From: Nocardia sp. NBC_01327
GTDB lineage: Bacteria; Actinomycetota; Actinomycetes; Mycobacteriales; Mycobacteriaceae
Assembly: GCF_035958815.1 (NCBI RefSeq)
Contig: NZ_CP108383.1
Location: 2,728,001-2,792,000, forward strand
Direction of reading: 5' to 3'
Length of the DNA: 64,000 nucleotides
The notes beneath the pieces were generated by a model, which worked only from the letters and a program-made list of their open reading frames with translations, ran no database searches and was not told where the DNA came from. The position numbers and the translations under genes were made by a program. How positions within the stretch are numbered: position 1 is the stretch's first letter; each line of letters begins with the position of its first letter. Below are positions 18,213 through 29,351 of the stretch, piece by piece.

Positions 18213-18256
18213 AAAAGGCCCTGAGGGCGGGAGAACCCGGCCCCCAGGGCCTTTTT
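18213..18256. terminator. Bidirectional terminator between hupB and mutT1
   Basis: AAAAGGCCCTG at 18213-18223 pairs with CAGGGCCTTTT at 18245-18255. The A-run on the left and the T-run on the right let it act on both the rightward hupB transcript and the leftward ppk-mutT1 transcript. Confidence 0.8.
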
Positions 18257-18328
18257 ACGGGACGAAATAGGGCGCTGACGGGCCCGACATCAATTGCCGC
18301 ACAGTTATAGTGCGAAATCCCCGCGGCG

Positions 18329-19287
18329 CTATTTACCCAGCGTCGAATGGTCGACCGGTGTCAGTGCCCGATCGATATGATCGGCCGCGACCAGGCGGCC
18401 CTGGTGTACCGAAAGCACCCAGACACTGCCCTTGCGATTGCGGGCCGAGGGCAGCGTGACGCCGTCCTTGTCGGCCCACCACTCGAGCAGATCCGGAATC
18501 ACCTTGCCCTGGCTGCAGATCACCGGCACCGACTGTGCCGACACCAGGTCGCGCAGGCGTTTGCGGGCCGCGTCCGGGGCAGCGGCATAACCGGATTCGG
18601 AGAACTGCGGCTCCAGTTCGATGTCCGCGCCCACGGCCACCGCGAGCGGAGTAACGGTTTGGACACAGCGCAGCGGTGGGGCCGAATGGATTTCGTCGGC
18701 GCCGAAGGCGAGCAGATTCGGCGTCAGCGCGCGAGCCTGTGCGCGACCGGCCTTTTCGAGCGGCCGCTCGTCGTCCGCGGGATCGGAATGGTCGTGCCGG
18801 CCCGCCTTGGCGTGGCGAACCAGCAGCAGTGTGGCCGTATCCGCCGGTAGCCGAAGGAAATTGCGCACCATGTGGCGATCCATGGGGTAGGACAGCGCAT
18901 CCATCAGGCCATCGGTCCGATGCCACTGGAGCACATCGACTTCCGCATTGGATTCGAAGGAGCCGCCGAGAATCTGCGCGGCCCAGTAGTCGACCCGCTT
19001 GAGCTTGCGATGGCCGGTCACGGGATAGGTGACGTGCCCGAGGTAGCGGCCCAGGCGGGACCGGATCCCGGTCTCCTCGGCGACTTCTCGCACCGCGGCG
19101 ACGAGGGCGGTCTCACCGGGATCGAGTTTCCCCTTGGGCAGTGACCAGTCGTCGTACTTGGGGCGGTGTACGAGGGCGATTTCGACGGCCCCGTCGTCCG
19201 CGTAACGCCACAGCACCGCACCCGCTGCCGGGATGTTCGCTTTGACCCTGGGGTCCGGGAAATCGGCAGCGGGTGAATTCGTCTTAC

Positions 19288-19291
<4 letters not shown>
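18329..19291 (-). CDS. mutT1: MutT1-type NUDIX hydrolase fused to a histidine phosphatase
   Basis: 320 residues in two domains. Residues 20-150 hold a complete NUDIX box ([20 protein letters not shown]). Residues 155-320 form a histidine phosphatase starting [10 protein letters not shown]. This two-domain form is MutT1 of mycobacteria, which converts 8-oxo-GTP and 8-oxo-dGTP stepwise to the monophosphate and cleaves Ap4A-type substrates. The GTG start overlaps the ppk stop as GTGA, so it is translated right after ppk. Placing it with polyphosphate kinase joins two nucleotide-pool functions in one message. Confidence 0.92.
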
Positions 19292-21483
<2,192 letters not shown>

Positions 21484-21545
21484 TCCTTATGTCGTGGGCG
21501 GGGTGCCGTTCTGACACCGTCCATTGCAGCGCAGATCACGCCCGG

Positions 21546-22232
21546 TCAGCACAGTGAGGAACTCGTCCGATGCACTTGTTTCGCTTCCCGACACGCCCGA
21601 GACACGCCGATTTCATGCAGCAGCGTCCTGGTGGCCTCACCGACGCCGAGCGCGGCGGCGCGATCGAGGTCCTCGGCGGTGTCGACGTCCTGTCGCAGAC
21701 CCGGCCAGTCGCCGAGCAACTCCACGGCACCCGCCGCGATATGGCGGCGGGCCGAATCCGGGCCGAACAGCGGATCGAGCGTCGCCGCGCGGTCGCGGAC
21801 GAGCAGGGCGACGGTGCCGCTGCCGTCGTGATCGGTGACCACCGAGCGGGCGGGCCCGGCGGCGATCAGCATGTCGGACAGTTCCTGTGCGCGTAGTGCG
21901 GGCAGATCCGCTTGCAGGGCAAGTAGATCGACCGCGCCGTGCCGGTGCCGGGCCGACGCGGCCCCGGCCGACAGCGCGGCATTCAGGCCACCGGCGCCCT
22001 GGGGCTCCGGATGGACGTACGCGCCGAGGCTGCGCACCAGTTCGGTGACCACGGGATCCGGGGTCACCACGGTCACCGAGGCGATCTGCGCCGTCGAGAC
22101 TGCCGCGCGCACCGTATCGGTGAGCATGGCCAGCACCAGCCGTGGCCGATCCTGCGGAGGCAGGCGATCGGCGAGCCGGCTCTTGGCCAGCTCGAGGTTC
22201 TTCACCGCAATCACGGCGTGAACGGTGTTAAT
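21546..22232 (-). CDS. cofC: 2-phospho-L-lactate/phosphoenolpyruvate guanylyltransferase
   Basis: About 228 residues. CofC/FbiD activates 2-phospholactate or phosphoenolpyruvate with GTP, feeding coenzyme F420 synthesis. AVIAVKNLELAKSRLADRL is the nucleotide-binding start; LALQADLPALRAQEL, the GTVALL block and LFGPDSARRHIAAGAVEL follow the family. The start is unusual: the first conserved strand is preceded by an in-frame ATT at 22230-22232 with GGAGGG four bases upstream, while the nearest GTG (22214) has no ribosome site and would cut the strand. In-frame ATGs upstream, to 22457, would add Ser/Arg-rich sequence unlike the family. The order ppk-cofC-gpsA matches M. tuberculosis (Rv2983). Confidence 0.85.
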   Translation of the reverse strand: MNTVHAVIAVKNLELAKSRLADRLPPQDRPRLVLAMLTDTVRAAVSTAQIASVTVVTPDPVVTELVRSLGAYVHPEPQGAGGLNAALSAGAASARHRHGAVDLLALQADLPALRAQELSDMLIAAGPARSVVTDHDGSGTVALLVRDRAATLDPLFGPDSARRHIAAGAVELLGDWPGLRQDVDTAEDLDRAAALGVGEATRTLLHEIGVSRACREAKQVHRTSSSLC

Positions 22233-22531
22233 TTTGCCCTCCGCTTCGCTCCGAGCGGATTCGCGGCCCTGCAAGCTCGGTCTTCCCTCCTCCGCTCCTC
22301 CGCTGCGCTCCCCCGCTCCGTCAGTCCAGACCGAGCCGGGCCGCGAATTATGGGTGCCGATGCGCCAGGGCGTGCACATGTCCGAATCCTCCCACTCCAA
22401 TATGACGGCGAAGTGAGCGGCCGTCCTTGGAAGTCGATAACCCGTGCGCGGCGCCATCGCTTCCCGAGTCTCTGAGTACCCGCTGTGCGGTGCTCGGCGC
22501 GGTGGATTTCGTGCGCGCTTATATTGGCAGG
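22233..22531. other. Divergent cofC/gpsA intergenic region
   Basis: 299 bases holding the promoters of cofC and gpsA. The left half is rich in CTCCGCT-type words (22241-22320). No terminator, RNA motif or supported small gene is seen. Confidence 0.4.
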
Positions 22532-23527
22532 ATGGCTAGGGCTGCAGTGCTGGGGGCGGGTTCTTGGGGGACCGCGTTCGCGAAGGTGTTGGCGGAGGCC
22601 GGAACCGAGGTCACCATGTGGGCTCGGCGGCCGGAGGTGGCGAAGGTGCTCGATACCGAGCATCGCAATCCCTGGTATCTGCCGGGGATCGAACTGCCGC
22701 CGATCGCCGCGACCCATGATCACCGCGCCGCGCTGGCGGGCGCGGACATCGTGGTGCTGGCGGTGCCGTCGCAGTCGCTGCGCGCCAATCTGGCGGAGTG
22801 GCAGGGCGATATCCCCGGGGACGCCACGCTGCTGAGCCTGGCCAAGGGCATCGAGACCGGCACGCTGCTGCGCATGAGCCAGGTGATCGCCGAGGTCAGC
22901 GGCGCGGATTCGAGCCGGGTCGCGGTGCTGTCCGGGCCGAATCTGGCGCGGGAGATCGCCGATCGGCAACCGGCCGCGACCGTGGTCGCCTGCACCGATA
23001 CCGCGCGGGCCGAGGCGGTGCAGCTGGCCAGTGCCACCGGATACTTCCGGCCGTACACCAATGCCGATGTGATCGGCTGCGAGATCGGCGGCGCCTGTAA
23101 GAACGTGATCGCGCTGGCCTGCGGTATCGCCTCCGGAATGGGATTGGGCGACAACTCGATTGCCAGTCTCATCACCCGCGGCCTGGCCGAGATCATTCGC
23201 CTCGGCGTCGCGGTGGGCGCGGAACCGGTCACCCTCGCGGGGCTGGCCGGGGTCGGCGATCTGGTCGCCACCTGCACCTCGCCGCTGTCGCGCAATAGGT
23301 CCTTCGGGCATGTGCTCGGCGCGGGCGGGACCATGGAATCCGCGCAGCAGGCCACTCATGGGCAGGTCGCCGAGGGAGTGAAGTCCTGCACATCGGTGCG
23401 GGCGCTCGCCGCCGCGCACGGCGTGGAGATGCCGCTGACCAATGCCATGCACCAGGTATGTCATGAGGGGCTGGCCACCTCCGAGGCCGTCGGGCAGTTG
23501 CTGGGGCGCCGGCTCAAACCGGAGTGA
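22532..23527 (+). CDS. gpsA: Glycerol-3-phosphate dehydrogenase (NAD(P)+)
   Basis: 331 residues. It reduces dihydroxyacetone phosphate to sn-glycerol 3-phosphate for phospholipids. [20 protein letters not shown] binds NAD(P); [13 protein letters not shown] and [17 protein letters not shown], with the catalytic lysine, follow; NRSFGHVLG is near the end. ATG 22532 gives the usual N-terminus; its ribosome site is weak. ddl begins 43 bases after the stop on the same strand, so the two are probably one operon, as in mycobacteria. Confidence 0.96.
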   Translation: MARAAVLGAGSWGTAFAKVLAEAGTEVTMWARRPEVAKVLDTEHRNPWYLPGIELPPIAATHDHRAALAGADIVVLAVPSQSLRANLAEWQGDIPGDATLLSLAKGIETGTLLRMSQVIAEVSGADSSRVAVLSGPNLAREIADRQPAATVVACTDTARAEAVQLASATGYFRPYTNADVIGCEIGGACKNVIALACGIASGMGLGDNSIASLITRGLAEIIRLGVAVGAEPVTLAGLAGVGDLVATCTSPLSRNRSFGHVLGAGGTMESAQQATHGQVAEGVKSCTSVRALAAAHGVEMPLTNAMHQVCHEGLATSEAVGQLLGRRLKPE

Positions 23528-23570
23528 CCACGTAACCGCGTCGGCATCCACGCCCGATAGGGTTCCGGGC

Positions 23571-24671
23571 ATGACCAACAGGATCCGGGTGGCGGTGGTG
23601 TTCGGCGGGCGCAGCAACGAGCATGGCGTCTCGTGCGTGTCGGCCCGTACGGTATTGGCCAGCCTCGATCCGCAACGGTACGAGGCGGTTCCGATCGGCA
23701 TCACGCGCGAGGGCACCTGGGTGCTCAGCGCGGCCGATTCGCAGGCGCTGACCGCCGATGCGAGCCGTGAACTTCCCTCGGTGGACAACCTCGGCGCCTC
23801 GCTGGCGCTGACCGCCGACCCCAGCCGCCCCGGCACCCTGGTCCGGCTCGACGGCGTGGACGCCGTGCTCGGCCGGGTGGATGTGGTGTTTCCGGTGCTG
23901 CACGGCGCTTTCGGTGAGGACGGCACCATGCAGGGGCTGCTCGAGCTCGCAGGAATCCCGTACGTCGGGCCGGGCGTGCTGGCCAGTGCCGCCGGTATGG
24001 ACAAGGAGTTCACCAAGAAACTCCTTGCGGCCGAAGGGCTTCCGATCGGGACGCAGGTGGTGCTGCGGCCCGGTGTCGCGACGCTGTCGGACGGCGACCG
24101 GGACCGGCTCGGCCTGCCGGTGTTCGTGAAGCCCGCGCGGGGCGGCTCGTCCATCGGCATCACCAAGGTCGATGACTGGTCCGGGCTCGATGCCGCGATT
24201 ACCGCTGCGCGCCAACATGATCCGAAGGTGATCGTCGAGGCGGGCATCGTGGGTCGCGAAGTCGAGTGCGGTGTACTGGAATTCCCGGACGGTCGGGTGG
24301 AAGCCAGTGTGGTGGCGGAGATCCGGATGCCGGAGGAAACCCCCGAGGGGCCCGAGTTCTACGACTTCGATACCAAATACCTCGACGACGTCTGCGAATT
24401 CGATGTGCCGGCCAAGCTGGACGATGATGTGTCGCAACAGATTCGCGAGCTCGCCGTGCAGGCGTTCCGGGCGCTGGACTGCCAGGGGCTGGCGCGCGTG
24501 GACTTCTTCGTGACCGAGGACGGGCCGGTCATCAATGAGATCAACACCATGCCCGGTTTCACCGCCATCTCCATGTACCCCAAGATGTGGGAGGCCACCG
24601 GTCTCGATCGCAAGGATCTGGTGACCAATCTGGTGGAGACCGCCCTCGCCCGGGGGATCGGCCTGCGCTGA
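23571..24671 (+). CDS. ddl: D-alanine--D-alanine ligase
   Basis: 366 residues, ATP-grasp fold. It joins two D-alanines for peptidoglycan. [19 protein letters not shown] is the N-terminal signature, FGEDGTMQG and [10 protein letters not shown] bind ATP, and [19 protein letters not shown] carries the Mg2+ ligands. ATG at 23571. It is the second gene after gpsA. A GGACCG/CGGTCC hairpin at 24693-24718 follows the stop. Confidence 0.96.
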   Translation: MTNRIRVAVVFGGRSNEHGVSCVSARTVLASLDPQRYEAVPIGITREGTWVLSAADSQALTADASRELPSVDNLGASLALTADPSRPGTLVRLDGVDAVLGRVDVVFPVLHGAFGEDGTMQGLLELAGIPYVGPGVLASAAGMDKEFTKKLLAAEGLPIGTQVVLRPGVATLSDGDRDRLGLPVFVKPARGGSSIGITKVDDWSGLDAAITAARQHDPKVIVEAGIVGREVECGVLEFPDGRVEASVVAEIRMPEETPEGPEFYDFDTKYLDDVCEFDVPAKLDDDVSQQIRELAVQAFRALDCQGLARVDFFVTEDGPVINEINTMPGFTAISMYPKMWEATGLDRKDLVTNLVETALARGIGLR

Positions 24672-24810
24672 ATCCGCGTACTTTCGAATGCCGGACCGTG
24701 CCCGCGCGGCGCGGTCCGGTGCTCGTCCATCCCCCTGTCGGTGGAGCGCGGCGTGCGACTTCAGGGTGACGTCAGGCGCGGCGGCGCGGCGTAATCTCGG
24801 TGATGTGCTC

Positions 24811-25107
24811 ATGGCTATGACAATCCCCGGGCTGGCCCTGCTGATCATCGTGGTGGCCTTCGCCGAACTGGGCTATCGCAAGGTGACCGGCCGCGCCGGG
24901 CTGCCGTGGATGCGCGGCACCGAGGCCGAGGAGCGCAGTGCCGCGGCCATCGGATTCGAACAGTTCGGGTCGGTCTTCGAGTCCGGGAAGAAGCACGAAT
25001 TCGAGCAGCGGCAATCGGTGCTCATGCACCGGGAGAATCCGGGCGATGGGGCCGACGGTCTGGAGATCGACCTCACCAAGGGCAAGGCGACGCTGCGCAA
25101 GCCCTGA
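24811..25107 (+). CDS. Small membrane-anchored DUF6191-like protein
   Basis: 98 residues. One hydrophobic helix at residues 5-20 (IPGLALLIIVVAFAEL) is followed by a cytosolic tail whose end, GLEIDLTKGKATLRKP, and the VFESGKKHEFEQRQ block resemble the short actinobacterial DUF6191 family (recognised by memory only). No function is known. Starts at GTG 24805, ATG 24811 or ATG 24817 are all possible; I took 24811. It lies between ddl and the convergent DUF3515 gene, 37 bases from its end. Confidence 0.65.
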   Translation: MAMTIPGLALLIIVVAFAELGYRKVTGRAGLPWMRGTEAEERSAAAIGFEQFGSVFESGKKHEFEQRQSVLMHRENPGDGADGLEIDLTKGKATLRKP

Positions 25108-25144
25108 CGGCCGTACCCGCGCCGGGGCTTCGCGGACTTCCGGG

Positions 25145-26116
25145 TCAGCTCGGCAGCGGGCCGGGATCGAGCGGCTTCTGCGGAATCACCTTGGTGATGG
25201 CGTCCGAAATCTCCTGCAGCGGAGTCGGTCCCGCATTGTCCGGCATGGTCAGCGCGATATAGGTGCCCCGATCGACCGCCCACCAGGTGCCGGAGGTCGC
25301 GCCACTGGTCTGGTCACGCACATCGAACCAGCTGACATTGTTCACGACCTGCAGCGGTGAGGCCCGATTGAATTCCATCGGCCGATCCATCCCGCAGCGC
25401 AGCACAATCGCATCCCCGCCCTCGGGCAATTGCCACGCCTTGGTCGCGACGGGCGCGGGCTGCACCAACTCGGAAGTGGTGTAATCGCCCAGCTTCTCCG
25501 GCAGCGCGGGCAGCAGCGCCGAACACTCCGGCCCACCCGCCGCGGGCGCCTGCACCGACCCGAGCACGAGCGCCGACCGCGCCGGATGCCGATTGGCCAT
25601 CACACCCATCACCAGCACACCCACGACCAGCGCGATCGGCAGCGCGATCGCCGTAGCGATGAGCGCGGGCGACCGCCGCTCATCCAGCTCCTCGACCACG
25701 GTCCCGGCTGCGGCAGCCTCCGCGCCGTCGGTCGCAGAATCGCCGGATCCGCCTTCGTCCGGGCCTGCGCCGGCGGCAGAATCGTCCTGGTCCCCGGTAG
25801 CACCTTCGGCAGTGTGGGAATCGCCTGCGGCAGTGGTGGAACCTGCGGCCTCGGTGGAACCTGCGGCAGTGGTGGAACTTGCGGCAGTGGTGGAACCTGC
25901 AGCAGCGGCGGAATCGCCGAGGATCGTGGCGGTATCAGCTGACGCTGCACGGTCGACTTTGCCCGATTCGTCGGAGGTGGTGGGGGCGGCCGGGGTTTCG
26001 GTCGGCGCGGGGGTGTCCGTGCCCGGCTCGGCGGTCGTCCGAGGTGCGGAGGCCGATTCGCTGGTGGCGTCCGGGTGGGTGGATTCCGGTTCGCTGCCGC
26101 GGGTGTCGTTGCTCAT
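25145..26116 (-). CDS. DUF3515 membrane protein with Ser/Thr/Ala-repeat N-terminus
   Basis: 323 residues. Residues 1-145 are low-complexity, acidic and rich in Ala, Ser, Thr and Gly, including tandem GSTTAA-type hexapeptides encoded by an 18-base DNA repeat. A membrane helix lies at about 150-172 (ALIATAIALPIALVVGVLVM), followed by a DUF3515 domain with ECSALLPALPEKLGDY, VLRCGMDRP and WWAVDRGTYIALTMP; two cysteines may pair. It probably faces outside the membrane. DUF3515 next to thiL and ddl is conserved in actinobacteria, as Rv2980 in M. tuberculosis, from memory. ATG 26116 is 66 bases from the divergent thiL start. Confidence 0.85.
   Translation of the reverse strand: MSNDTRGSEPESTHPDATSESASAPRTTAEPGTDTPAPTETPAAPTTSDESGKVDRAASADTATILGDSAAAAGSTTAASSTTAAGSTEAAGSTTAAGDSHTAEGATGDQDDSAAGAGPDEGGSGDSATDGAEAAAAGTVVEELDERRSPALIATAIALPIALVVGVLVMGVMANRHPARSALVLGSVQAPAAGGPECSALLPALPEKLGDYTTSELVQPAPVATKAWQLPEGGDAIVLRCGMDRPMEFNRASPLQVVNNVSWFDVRDQTSGATSGTWWAVDRGTYIALTMPDNAGPTPLQEISDAITKVIPQKPLDPGPLPS
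25825..25914. repeat. Five tandem 18-base units inside the DUF3515 gene
   Basis: Units CTGCGGCAGTGGTGGAAC and close variants start at 25825, 25843, 25861, 25879 and 25897. Units one and three are identical. Being a multiple of three, changes in copy number keep the frame and lengthen or shorten the GST(T/E)AA stretch. Confidence 0.9.
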
Positions 26117-26182
26117 CCGGTTGTCGGTCCCCGATCGTGCCGTGCCGGGCACAGCGGGTCCCGGCGGGTGGTCGTCGATTGC

Positions 26183-27229
26183 GTGTCCGAGGGTACCGTT
26201 CTCAGGTCCGCGATCCGCAGCCCACTCACCGCCGAGGAGACCGTCATCACCGCCAGCAGCAGTGCGCGCAGGCCGAAGACCGTGCGGGAGCTCGGGGAGT
26301 TCGGGCTGATCGCGCGGATGAATGCCGGGCGGATCCAGGGGCCGAATGTGCTGCTCGGGCCGGGGGACGATGCGGCCGTGGTGGCGGCGCCGGCCGGTCG
26401 GTTCGTGGTGACCACCGACATGCTGGTGCAGGACCGGCACTTCCGGCTGGACTGGTCGAGCGCGCACGATATCGGGCGCAAGGCCATTGCCCAGAATGCC
26501 GCGGATGTGGTGGCCATGGGCGCCACGCCGAGCGCCTTCGTGGTGTCGTTCGGCTGCCCCTCGGACACGCCCGTCGACTTCGTCACCGAACTCGCGGACG
26601 GTATGTGGGCCGAGGCGGAGCGGGCCGGTGCGTCGATTGCCGGTGGCGATGTGGTGCGCAGCCCGCTGCTGGTGATTTCGGTGACCGCCTTCGGTGATCC
26701 GGGGGAGCGCGAGCCGATTCTCAAATCCGGCGCCCGGCCCGGTGATATCGCGGCGGTGGCCGGACTGCTGGGTTGGTCGGGTGCGGGTTATGCGGTGCTC
26801 GCCGCGGGCCACTCCGCCGCCGATTCCGCGTCCTTCGCGGATGTGGTTGCCGTGCACCGGGTTCCACAGCCGCCGTACGCGGCCGTTCTGGACCTGCCCG
26901 CCTCCGTGGCCATCACCGCCCTCACCGATGTGTCCGACGGCCTGCTCGCCGATATGGGACATATCGCCGAATCTTCCGGTGTCGCCATCGATCTCGATTC
27001 CGCCGCCCTGCACGACCCGGTGCTGGAGTCGATTGCCGCCACGCTCGGCGGGGATGCGCTCGACTGGATTCTGGCCGGCGGCGAAGATCATGCCTTCGCC
27101 GCGACTTTCGCCGCCGTCGGCGATGTGCCCGCAGGTTGGCGGCCTGTGGGGCGGGTGGTTGCCGGGTCGGGAGTGACCGTCGACGGCATCGCCCGAAACG
27201 GACCTACCGGTTGGGAATCCTTCGCATAG
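26183..27229 (+). CDS. thiL: Thiamine-monophosphate kinase
   Basis: 348 residues from GTG 26183. It phosphorylates thiamine monophosphate to the diphosphate coenzyme. [68 protein letters not shown] and [13 protein letters not shown] are the PurM-like family motifs. The N-terminal 45 residues before [12 protein letters not shown] are not conserved, and a GTG at that RELGEF point is an alternative start. ung begins 47 bases downstream on the same strand, as in mycobacteria. Confidence 0.93.
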   Translation: MSEGTVLRSAIRSPLTAEETVITASSSARRPKTVRELGEFGLIARMNAGRIQGPNVLLGPGDDAAVVAAPAGRFVVTTDMLVQDRHFRLDWSSAHDIGRKAIAQNAADVVAMGATPSAFVVSFGCPSDTPVDFVTELADGMWAEAERAGASIAGGDVVRSPLLVISVTAFGDPGEREPILKSGARPGDIAAVAGLLGWSGAGYAVLAAGHSAADSASFADVVAVHRVPQPPYAAVLDLPASVAITALTDVSDGLLADMGHIAESSGVAIDLDSAALHDPVLESIAATLGGDALDWILAGGEDHAFAATFAAVGDVPAGWRPVGRVVAGSGVTVDGIARNGPTGWESFA

Positions 27230-27276
27230 GTGGGCGGGGTTCCGCCAGGAATCGGGCCACGATAAGTTTTCCCGAC

Positions 27277-27954
27277 ATGGGCGCCAAACCACTGTCGGAG
27301 GTCATGGATTCGGGCTGGGCCGAGGCCCTCGAACCAGTGACCGATCGCATCGCCGAGATGGGCGAATTCCTTCGAATCGAAAACGCCGAGGGGCGTGGCT
27401 ATCTCCCCAAGGGGGAGAACGTGCTGCGCGCATTCCAGCGGCCGTTCGACAAAGTACGGGTACTGGTCGTCGGCCAGGATCCGTATCCGACCCCGGGCCA
27501 TGCCATGGGATTGAGTTTCTCGGTGGCGCCGGATGTTTCGCCGGTGCCGCGCAGTCTCGGCAATATCTTCTCCGAGTACACCAAGGATCTGGAATACCCG
27601 ACGCCGTCCTGCGGTGATCTGTCGCCGTGGTCGGATCAGGGGGTGCTCATGCTGAACCGAGTGCTGACCGTGCAGCCGGGCCAGGCGGCCTCGCATCGCG
27701 GTAAAGGCTGGGAAGCGGTGACCGAGCAGGCGATTCGCGCATTGGTCGGCCGTGACCAGCCGCTCGTCGCGATTCTGTGGGGCCGGGACGCCTCGACATT
27801 GAAGCCGATGCTGGGGTCGACCCCCTTCATCGAATCCGCCCATCCCTCACCGTTGTCCGCCTCGCGCGGATTCTTCGGATCGAGGCCGTTCTCACGAACC
27901 AACGAATTGCTGGGTACATTGGGTGCCGCGCCGGTGGACTGGCGTCTGCCCTAA
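27277..27954 (+). CDS. ung: Uracil-DNA glycosylase
   Basis: 225 residues, family 1. It excises uracil from [22 protein letters not shown] carries the catalytic aspartate, and [20 protein letters not shown] the catalytic-site histidine and DNA-intercalating loop. ATG at 27277. Together with mutT1 and mutM in the window it forms part of the base-damage repair set. It probably belongs to a thiL-ung unit. Confidence 0.96.
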   Translation: MGAKPLSEVMDSGWAEALEPVTDRIAEMGEFLRIENAEGRGYLPKGENVLRAFQRPFDKVRVLVVGQDPYPTPGHAMGLSFSVAPDVSPVPRSLGNIFSEYTKDLEYPTPSCGDLSPWSDQGVLMLNRVLTVQPGQAASHRGKGWEAVTEQAIRALVGRDQPLVAILWGRDASTLKPMLGSTPFIESAHPSPLSASRGFFGSRPFSRTNELLGTLGAAPVDWRLP

Positions 27955-27989
27955 GCGCGAATCCGTTGATCCGATTCAGGAGCATGTGT

Positions 27990-28253
27990 ATGCAGAAGAA
28001 GACTGCCCGTGGCGTTTTCGCCGTTCTCGCCGCGGGCGCCGCGCTGGCCGCTCCGGCGGTCGCGAATGCCGAACCGCTGACGCTGGAACCGGCTCCGGCC
28101 GCCACCACCACGACGACGACCAATTCGTCGCCCGTGGCCAGCCTGTTCGATACCAATAGCGCCACCTCGATGTCGTCTCAGGTGACGTCGCAGACGGCGT
28201 GCATGTTCCAGTCGATCAGCCAGCAGGTGGATTGCTTCACCGGCAATCGCTGA
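27990..28253 (+). CDS. Small secreted protein
   Basis: 87 residues. MQKKTARGVFAVLAAGAALA with APAVANA before EPL is a signal peptide with a likely signal-peptidase-I site after ANA. The mature part is about 60 residues with a run of six threonines, then Ser/Gln-rich sequence with two cysteines near the end (QTACMFQS and QVDCFTG), which could form a disulfide. The ATG at 27990 is 7 bases after AGGAG; an ATG two codons earlier would be too close. I recognise no family; small two-cysteine exported proteins are common in Nocardia and mycobacteria. Confidence 0.7.
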   Translation: MQKKTARGVFAVLAAGAALAAPAVANAEPLTLEPAPAATTTTTTNSSPVASLFDTNSATSMSSQVTSQTACMFQSISQQVDCFTGNR

Positions 28254-28254
28254 T

Positions 28255-28758
28255 TCAGCTCGACCGCTCGCCGATGCGGCGCACCATGCGCACTTCGATT
28301 GCGGGCGTGAAGGCCTCGGCTCGGCGGGTGCCGTCGAGTTCGAAGCCGTATTTGCGGTAGAAGGCCCGGGCACGCGGATTCTCCTCGAACACCCAGAGGG
28401 AGGTATCGGCGTCCTGGGCCAATACCGTCTCGATGAGTCCGTGCGCCACGCCTGTGCCGTACCAGGCGGCGCGCACGTACATGGCGCTGAGTTCCCGCTC
28501 GGCTGTGGGTGATTCATCCCTATTCGGCCCGCTACTGGCGAATCCGACAACCGTATTGTCGCTGACCGCGACCGCGATCGTCCCCGGGTATTCGACCCGG
28601 ATCCGTTCCCACTGCTGCGCCCGGCGGTCGACGTCGAAGGCGGCGAGCACATGGGCGGGCACCAAATCCTGGTATGCCTCACGCCAGCAGGCGATATGGC
28701 ATTCGGCCATGCTGTAGGTGTGTTCGGGTCCCAGCGGAACTACCTGCCACTCAGCCAT
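28255..28758 (-). CDS. GNAT-family N-acetyltransferase
   Basis: 167 residues from the ATG at 28758, which follows GGGAGA; a further ATG at 28797 would add 13 residues. The GNAT fold shows in ELSAMYVRAAWYGTGVAHGL, the acetyl-CoA loop, here YGTGVA in place of the usual Q/RxxGxG/A, followed by LWVFEENPRARAFYRKYGF, the motif-B signature, and EVRMVRRI at the end. The substrate cannot be read. It ends two bases after the convergent secreted-protein gene and is separated from rpmB by a terminator. Confidence 0.85.
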   Translation of the reverse strand: MAEWQVVPLGPEHTYSMAECHIACWREAYQDLVPAHVLAAFDVDRRAQQWERIRVEYPGTIAVAVSDNTVVGFASSGPNRDESPTAERELSAMYVRAAWYGTGVAHGLIETVLAQDADTSLWVFEENPRARAFYRKYGFELDGTRRAEAFTPAIEVRMVRRIGERSS

Positions 28759-28800
28759 TTCAGCGTCTCCCACTACCGGTCGGGGCGGCCCGTGCACAGC

Positions 28801-28838
28801 AAAAACCCCGGACGACCCATTCTGGGCGCCGGGGCTTT
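28801..28838 (-). terminator. Terminator of rpmB
   Basis: CCCCGG at 28806-28811 pairs with CCGGGG at 28829-28834, with an inner CCCA/TGGG pairing. Read leftward the stem ends in TTTTTGC, 19-56 bases after the rpmB stop. Confidence 0.75.
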
Positions 28839-28856
28839 TGTTCGAAAGTACTTAAA

Positions 28857-29045
28857 TCAGCGAGTGACCTTGCCGGCCTTGAGGCAGGAGGTGCACACGT
28901 TCATGCGCCGGGTGTTGCCGGGGGCAACCTGGGCGCGGACGGTCTGGATGTTCGGATTCCAACGACGGTTGGTGCGCCGGTGCGAATGCGAAACCGACTT
29001 ACCGAAGCCGGGGCCCTTGGCGCAGACGTCGCAGACGGCAGCCAT
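28857..29045 (-). CDS. rpmB: 50S ribosomal protein L28 (zinc-binding form)
   Basis: 62 residues. [20 protein letters not shown] and [12 protein letters not shown] are the L28 signatures. Two CxxC pairs (CDVC and CTSC) mark the C+ zinc-binding type that remains under zinc-replete conditions. ATG 29045 follows AAGGAG. It is divergent from the DAK-recG unit, as in mycobacteria. Confidence 0.96.
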   Translation of the reverse strand: MAAVCDVCAKGPGFGKSVSHSHRRTNRRWNPNIQTVRAQVAPGNTRRMNVCTSCLKAGKVTR

Positions 29046-29351
29046 AGTCGCGAGCTCCTTCATGTCATGTTCGGACGCTGCTCGAAAAACAGCGAGTCCG
29101 GAAACGTAATGTCTGGGGACGTGCCTGCCAGCGAATCGCTAGCGAACGCGTTTCTGATACCTGATAAGGATCAGTGCCCGCGTCGGGCAACCGCACAAGA
29201 GTAACCGCCCCCCAACTGCCATGTCCAATTGCCCCCCGTTCGGCGCCGGGTGAACACGGGCGAACGGCAGGTGACGGCGGGGTGTCGGTGTTCCCGACTA
29301 GGCTGGCGGCCGGATCGTAAGGTCGGGAAATGCGGCGGAAGGACGGTGACG

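Noticed and set aside
26117..27292. Leftward extension of the DUF3515 frame across thiL
   Set aside because: The DUF3515 protein starts naturally at 26116, and the extension is antisense to thiL.
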